Positions 59,853 to 64,000 of a stretch of DNA of 64,000 nucleotides are shown in pieces. The position numbers and the translations under genes are program-made. The DNA is from CAWDXG01 sp963822115. Lineage in GTDB: Bacteria; Myxococcota_A; Polyangia; Polyangiales; Polyangiaceae. A model generated the notes under the pieces. The model searched no databases, had not been told where the DNA came from, and saw nothing but the letters and a program-made list of their open reading frames with translations. Every line of letters begins with the position of its first letter. Within the stretch, counting starts at the first letter, position 1. The DNA is taken from positions 58,718-122,717 of the forward strand of contig CAWGGM010000001.1 of NCBI GenBank assembly GCA_963822115.1, written 5' to 3'.

Positions 59853-62081
59853 TCAGCGCGGTACGACCGGAGTCCCCCGCTCCAGCGGGCCGAACTCCAG
59901 CTTGCGGGCCGCCATGGAGTTGGCCGGCAGGGCGATGTACTTGACCGCCTCGCGGTGGAGCTCCGGGCGGAGCCTCGAGAACAAAGACGGCTCCATTTCG
60001 ACCAGATTCTGGTGCTCGCCCGGATCCCGCTTGCGGTCGAACAGCATGTAGCTGTTGTGATCCACGTCGTACAGCAGGCGATAGCTGCCGTCGTACAGCA
60101 TCCACTGGCGCGGCCTGGGCGGCGTGGCGCGGTCCCAGGGCTGCATCTCGGTCACGAACGGGCCGCGCTGACAGCTGTTGCCCAGCATCAACGGCTCGAG
60201 GCTCTTGCCCTGCACCGGCCCCGGCTGCGGCAGGCCCAGAAGGTCGACCAGCGTCGGGAACATATCGAACAGCGCGACGGGCTGGCTGATCCTGCGGGGC
60301 TTCATGCCGGGCACATGGAAGATGCAGGGCACGCGCGTCTGCTCCTCGTACATCGTGGTGCCGTGGAACTTGCCGCCGTGCTCGCCGAACTCCTCGCCGT
60401 GATCGGCCACGAACAGGAGCAGCGTGTGATCCCACAGCCCCTTGTTCTTCAGGTGGCGCACGATCTGGTCGACGGCGAAGTCGACCATGCGCACCTCGCC
60501 GTCGTAGCGATCGCGGTTCGTCTTGTTACCCCAGGGAGCGACACGCTTGTCGTGCGGCCAGTAGTACCAGTGCGGGTCGTAGAAGTGCGCGTAGATGAAG
60601 AACGGGTGCCCGCTGCCGGAAAAGCTGTCGACGTAGTTGTCGACGTCGTTGGCTACGCGCGGCGAGCTCTCCTTCCTGGAGTCTTCCATCAGCTTGGCGA
60701 TGCCGCGCGTCACGTGGTGCCGCGGCCCCGCGAGCGGCTGGCCGTAGATTGCACCCGTGCGGTAGCCGCGGGGGATCAGTGCATCCTGGATGAGCTTGCG
60801 CTGCGGCGGAATGTTCGCGTACTGCGACTTGATGAGGTCACGGGCCCAGCGCGCGTGCATGCCGGTGAACAGCGACGGGATGGCAAACGCCGTCTGCGGA
60901 TGCGGCGAGTAGCATTCGGTAAACTCCACGCCCTTGTCGGCAATGGCCCTGAGGTGCGGCGCGGTGTTGCGCTTGTAGTCACGGATGCGGTCGCCGCGCA
61001 TCGCATCGGCCAGAAGCAGGATCACGTTCGTGCCTGGCGGCAGCGCGAAGTTCGTGCGGCAACCCGGTCCGTGCAGCCTGCCGTCGAGCGTCCCCAGCGT
61101 CGGGTCCTTCTTGTAGGCGACGCCGTCGCAGTCCTCGTCAACGTCATTGCCGATGATCTCGAGCGCGGCCGGGTTGATGTGCTTGTTGTGGTCGTTGCAG
61201 TCGCCGCCGCCGAACGACGACGAGTAGCCGTCCTTGTCGTGGTCGGCGCCGCGCGAGATGAGCCGCGGCAGCACGCTCACCAGCACGCCATGCTCGAGCA
61301 CAGCGGCACGCGTCTCCGGCGCCGTGCTCATGTAGCCGAGTGCCAGCGGCAGCGTTACGACCAGCACGAGCACGGAGCCGGTCGACACGGCGATGCCCGC
61401 CCAGCCGCGCAGCCAGCGATCGACGAACCCCGCGAGCAGCACTGCGACGGCAAACGCCAGCATCGACCACAGCATCGCCATCGGCAACAGCGCAGCGACC
61501 GAGGCGACCAGCTGGTAGAGCGCGCGGACGAAGTTCAGCGCCACTGCCGCGATCACGACCCACGGCAGGATGCGCCCGACCCGGGGCCAGCGCTTTGCCA
61601 CAGCGCCCAGCACCCACAGCGACAGCTCGTAGACGACAAGCGCGAAGGCCCACACGACAAGCTCGGCGAGCGCGAACACCCACCGTGCCAGGCCGATGTT
61701 GTGGAAGTGGCTCTGGAGGAACCAGCCAACCATCACCAGCGTCACCTGGAACGCGAAGCCGACGCCAACCAGTCCCGCCGTCAGGCGCGGCAGTCGTGGC
61801 TTTTCCATGCGGTCGAACGCGCGGCGAACGCCCAGCCTGAGCGAAAGCGCCACCGGCGAAAGCAGCGCGGCCGCGCCCATGGCGAAGGCGATCGCCGCGA
61901 CGTACAGCATGTGGCGCGGCACGCCTTTGGACAGCAGGTGGCCGAGCTTGACCGCCTCGATGCCACCAGCAATGGCGCCGACGACCAGCGGCGCGCAGAG
62001 CCGCACCGCCCAGCGCGCGACGACCTCGACGCGCGGTTCCGACGCGGCGGCCTCGGCGGGCGATTTCTCTGTCGCGGTCAT
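59853..62081 (-). CDS. Sulfatase-fold membrane protein with MopE-type metal-binding insert
   Basis: The 742-residue protein has about 6-8 membrane helices (1-270), a MopE-like calcium/copper segment at 280-325 (ADHDKDGYSSSFGGGDCND, DVDEDCDG), and an alkaline-phosphatase-superfamily domain (340-740). Metal ligands are in LLLADAMRGDR and VADHGEEFGEHGGKFHG. The position of the sulfatase formylglycine is Thr397 in PHPQTAFAIPSLFTG, so it should not be a formylglycine sulfatase; Thr is the nucleophile of phosphoglycerol and phosphoethanolamine transferases. A periplasmic phosphotransferase acting on glycan or lipid is the better guess. Confidence 0.82.
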   Translation of the reverse strand: MTATEKSPAEAAASEPRVEVVARWAVRLCAPLVVGAIAGGIEAVKLGHLLSKGVPRHMLYVAAIAFAMGAAALLSPVALSLRLGVRRAFDRMEKPRLPRLTAGLVGVGFAFQVTLVMVGWFLQSHFHNIGLARWVFALAELVVWAFALVVYELSLWVLGAVAKRWPRVGRILPWVVIAAVALNFVRALYQLVASVAALLPMAMLWSMLAFAVAVLLAGFVDRWLRGWAGIAVSTGSVLVLVVTLPLALGYMSTAPETRAAVLEHGVLVSVLPRLISRGADHDKDGYSSSFGGGDCNDHNKHINPAALEIIGNDVDEDCDGVAYKKDPTLGTLDGRLHGPGCRTNFALPPGTNVILLLADAMRGDRIRDYKRNTAPHLRAIADKGVEFTECYSPHPQTAFAIPSLFTGMHARWARDLIKSQYANIPPQRKLIQDALIPRGYRTGAIYGQPLAGPRHHVTRGIAKLMEDSRKESSPRVANDVDNYVDSFSGSGHPFFIYAHFYDPHWYYWPHDKRVAPWGNKTNRDRYDGEVRMVDFAVDQIVRHLKNKGLWDHTLLLFVADHGEEFGEHGGKFHGTTMYEEQTRVPCIFHVPGMKPRRISQPVALFDMFPTLVDLLGLPQPGPVQGKSLEPLMLGNSCQRGPFVTEMQPWDRATPPRPRQWMLYDGSYRLLYDVDHNSYMLFDRKRDPGEHQNLVEMEPSLFSRLRPELHREAVKYIALPANSMAARKLEFGPLERGTPVVPR

Positions 62082-62134
62082 CGGCAGTGGGACAGGTCGC
62101 CGTACAACCCGCCCCGGGGCTCGTCAAGCGACCG

Positions 62135-63814
62135 TCACGGAGCGCTGACGGCGGCGTCGCCGGGCTCTTTCCGCTCGTACAGCGTGAAATCCTCGATCCG
62201 CTTGGTCTGGCGGTAGTGCTCGTCGATGAGCTTGTCGAGCTTGGGGAACGTCTCGAGCGCGTGCGCCGAGTCCCGGTTGTCGCCGGTTACCCAGGAAAAG
62301 ACGTCGTTCCGCTCGACGACGATCACGTCCGGTGGATGGCGATGCAGGTCCTGCAACAGCAGTTGTCGGGCGTAGGCCCGCTGCCACCTCGCCCGCTGCG
62401 GCACGTCGTAGATGAAACGAGACGATGGCTGGCGCTGCGAGATCCAGTAGATCACCGGCTCGAAACCCCACACATAGATGCGGGCGTTCTTCGGGGTGTT
62501 CTGCGCGATGTCGAGCGCGACGCGGCGATCGGCGTCGAGGTTGTAGTCGGCCACGTAGTACAGCTCGCGGTCGAGCAGCTCGCGGGAGCTGTAGCTCGTC
62601 TTTCCGAGCAGGTACTCCATCCGCACCATGCTCCGGTGCCAGAAGCTGCCCGGTAGATCGGTCACGGCCGTTCGCATGTACGCAGCGACCACGAGGAACG
62701 AGGCGAACGCGAGCACGCCGCCCGCACCGCCCGGCAGACAGCGCCGCCAGAGCTTGTACAGTCCCAGCCCGGCGATGAACGCGATGAACGGGAGCGTCGC
62801 CGAGTAGTGGTACTGGAAGAACTTGGCCTGCATCACGATGCCGGCGATTTGCACCGAGATGATGCCGAGGACGAGGTACAGCCCCTCGCGCTCGCGCGTG
62901 TGCAGCGGACGGATGATGAACGCTGCAAGGACGCCGAAGGCGGCCAGCGCCGAGAACTTGAAGAACGCCTCCAGCAATCCGTAGTAGAGCATCCCGGCCG
63001 GGTTCTGGCCGTGCCAGCTCAGTCGGGTGTATCCGGGCGTGAAGTGGAAGAAGGTCCAGTCGAAGGCCGGCCACGCGCCGCGCAGCTTGATCCACAAGAG
63101 CACGGCCGCGATGGGCACCAGACTTCCGAGCCCGGCCACCAGCACGGGCCACACGGCGGAACGACGACGCGCGGTGCGCTGGAACTCGCGACGCGCCAGG
63201 TACGCTGCGCACACCAGCGCTCCGCCGCCGAGTGGCGGTTTCAGCAGGAAGCAGAAGCCGAAGATCGCTCCCATGCCGGCCCATGCGATCCACGCGCGCC
63301 GGCGGTTGTAGTCGCCGACGGTAACCACGAGCGCGTAGGCGGTGAGGAAACCGCCGAACGCCTCCGGCTGCCCGGTGTGCCAGAAGCCGAGCTCTGCATG
63401 GATGAGCGCGGCCAGCGCGCCACCGATGATACCGATGCGCTGTAGACCGAAGAACTTGCCGGCCAGGCTGCGGAACGCGACCACCATGCCGAGCAGACCG
63501 GCCACCTCGAGCAGGCGCGGCGCGAGCATGCTGCGACCGAAGACGGCCTGCGCCAGCGCATACACCAGGAAGATGCCCGGGGGCTTGAAGTCCCACAGGT
63601 CGCGGTACGGCATCTTGCCGTGCAGGATGCCGTCGGCAACCGTGGCGTAGATGCCCTGGTCGCGCCCGAAGCTCATCAGCAGGATCTGCAGACAGGCGAA
63701 GGCGATGGTCAGCCACGCCAGGACCTGGAGCCAGAAGTCCGGGTCCGTCACGCGCTGGCGGGGCAGTGCGTCCACCGCGTCGGCAGCAGGGGGCGGGACC
63801 GAGGCGCTCGGCAT
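62135..63814 (-). CDS. GT39-type membrane glycosyltransferase
   Basis: The 559-residue protein has about 11 membrane segments and a short C-terminal soluble region. The first periplasmic loop holds FGRDQGIYATVADGILHG and MPYRDLWDFKPPGIFLVYAL, the DQ and K/H-PP-x-x-Y words of PMT/ArnT-like enzymes. TGQPEAFGGFLTAYALVVTV and GFCFLLKPPLGG are further GT39 landmarks. It should use a polyprenyl-phosphate sugar at the outer membrane face of the inner membrane. Its start follows TAGCGT by 8 bases without a Shine-Dalgarno sequence. Confidence 0.87.
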   Translation of the reverse strand: MPSASVPPPAADAVDALPRQRVTDPDFWLQVLAWLTIAFACLQILLMSFGRDQGIYATVADGILHGKMPYRDLWDFKPPGIFLVYALAQAVFGRSMLAPRLLEVAGLLGMVVAFRSLAGKFFGLQRIGIIGGALAALIHAELGFWHTGQPEAFGGFLTAYALVVTVGDYNRRRAWIAWAGMGAIFGFCFLLKPPLGGGALVCAAYLARREFQRTARRRSAVWPVLVAGLGSLVPIAAVLLWIKLRGAWPAFDWTFFHFTPGYTRLSWHGQNPAGMLYYGLLEAFFKFSALAAFGVLAAFIIRPLHTREREGLYLVLGIISVQIAGIVMQAKFFQYHYSATLPFIAFIAGLGLYKLWRRCLPGGAGGVLAFASFLVVAAYMRTAVTDLPGSFWHRSMVRMEYLLGKTSYSSRELLDRELYYVADYNLDADRRVALDIAQNTPKNARIYVWGFEPVIYWISQRQPSSRFIYDVPQRARWQRAYARQLLLQDLHRHPPDVIVVERNDVFSWVTGDNRDSAHALETFPKLDKLIDEHYRQTKRIEDFTLYERKEPGDAAVSAP

Positions 63815-63822
63815 GGGGCGAG

Positions 63823-63828
63823 ACGCTA
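63823..63828 (-). promoter_or_regulatory. -10-like hexamer of the GT39 gene at 63814
   Basis: On the minus strand TAGCGT ends 8 bases before the ATG at 63814, identical in hexamer and gap to the prolyl oligopeptidase gene at 53150. Confidence 0.43.
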
Positions 63829-63872
63829 GCGAACCTGGCGCGGCGCTGGCTAGCGCTCCCGCTCGCCCATGC

Positions 63873-63901
63873 TTGACCGGGCCCCCGGACCCCTCTATTT
63901 C
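63873..63901 (+). promoter_or_regulatory. Sigma-70-type promoter of the tRNA-Arg gene
   Basis: TTGACC (63873-63878) and TATTTC (63896-63901) are separated by exactly 17 bases. A transcript would begin near 63909, about 20 bases before the tRNA. GGCGCCGG/CCGGCGCC (around 63910-63927) forms a hairpin in the short leader. Confidence 0.7.
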
Positions 63902-63928
63902 AGCTCCCGGCGCCGGCTCCGGCGCCTC

Positions 63929-64000
63929 GCGCCCCTAGCTCAGCTGGATAGAGCATCGGACTTCGAATCCGCAGGTCGCCCGTTCGAATCGGGCGGGGCG
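63929..64000 (+). tRNA. tRNA-Arg (anticodon TCG), 3' end cut by the window edge
   Basis: A cloverleaf is readable: acceptor GCGCCCC, TA, D-arm GCTC/GAGC with loop AGCTGGATA, anticodon stem CGGA/TCCG with loop CTTCGAA (anticodon TCG, reading CGN arginine codons), and T-arm GCCCG-TTCGAAT-CGGGC. Six of the seven 3' acceptor bases (GGGGCG) lie inside the window; the last pair, discriminator and any CCA lie beyond base 64000. Confidence 0.93.

Noticed and set aside
59637..62216. Plus-strand frame of 859 codons antisense to the sulfatase-fold gene
   Set aside because: The minus strand carries clear phosphatase-superfamily and MopE motifs; the plus frame is Arg/His/Gln-rich with no recognisable domain.

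Overview
The window is GC-rich chromosomal DNA: third codon positions are overwhelmingly G or C, and nearly every gene has long antisense shadow frames. The gene content points to a Myxococcota (Polyangia-like) bacterium. It has several secreted Cys-rich or Gly/Ala-rich lipoproteins, a MopE-type metal-binding segment, DUF4403 and DUF6600-like proteins, an NtrC-type enhancer-binding regulator and many envelope glycosyltransferases. This placement is inferred from gene style; no rRNA is present to prove it. I saw no mobile element, phage gene or CRISPR array.

Layout. 1-1662: surface proteins on the minus strand. 1896-8374: molybdenum cofactor genes (moeA, mobA, moaE, a fusion of a nitrate-reductase-associated domain with MoaC, and moaA), interrupted by a methyltransferase and a DUF4403 lipoprotein; no moaD is visible. 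8380-11569: an SDR, a duplicated Cys-rich lipoprotein, a TatD nuclease and a DUF1801/YdeI protein. 11734-18833: a minus-strand operon of polytopic glycosyltransferases, divergent from another membrane protein. 18994-19650: a short ORF and a highly structured non-coding stretch ending in a perfect 16-bp terminator. 19651-25196: gmhA, an epimerase, hddC and hddA, with a minus-strand methylase/aminotransferase pair between them. 25302-31624: exporter, lipoprotein, membrane glycosyltransferase, discoidin protein and methyltransferase.

31784-38842 is a tightly coupled six-gene cassette: ketosynthase, fatty acyl-AMP ligase, SDR, acyl carrier protein, B12-type radical SAM enzyme and a VLCAD-like acyl-CoA dehydrogenase. 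Two TGAC-N4-GTCA palindromes precede it. It looks like a dedicated pathway for building an unusual lipid and is the best candidate here for an undescribed system. 39017-41292 holds an orphan sigma-54 activator, a palindromic candidate enhancer site, a plausible -24/-12 promoter and a Cys-rich lipoprotein, in that order.

41663-63814 is envelope glycan territory: GT2 and GT39/GT-C transferases, polyprenyl-phosphate sugar synthases, SDRs, a Gfo/Idh oxidoreductase, gmhB, a transaldolase, a sulfatase-fold phosphotransferase candidate and a frameshifted prolyl oligopeptidase. Transaldolase, GmhA, HddA, GmhB and HddC together could supply GDP-D-glycero-D-manno-heptose for surface polysaccharide. The window ends inside a tRNA-Arg gene.

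A recurring feature is a TANNNT -10-like hexamer ending 6-10 bases before a start codon that has no Shine-Dalgarno sequence, at operon-leading genes on both strands. This suggests frequent leaderless transcription. Genes inside operons are instead joined by ATGA, GTGA, TTGA or TGATG overlaps.
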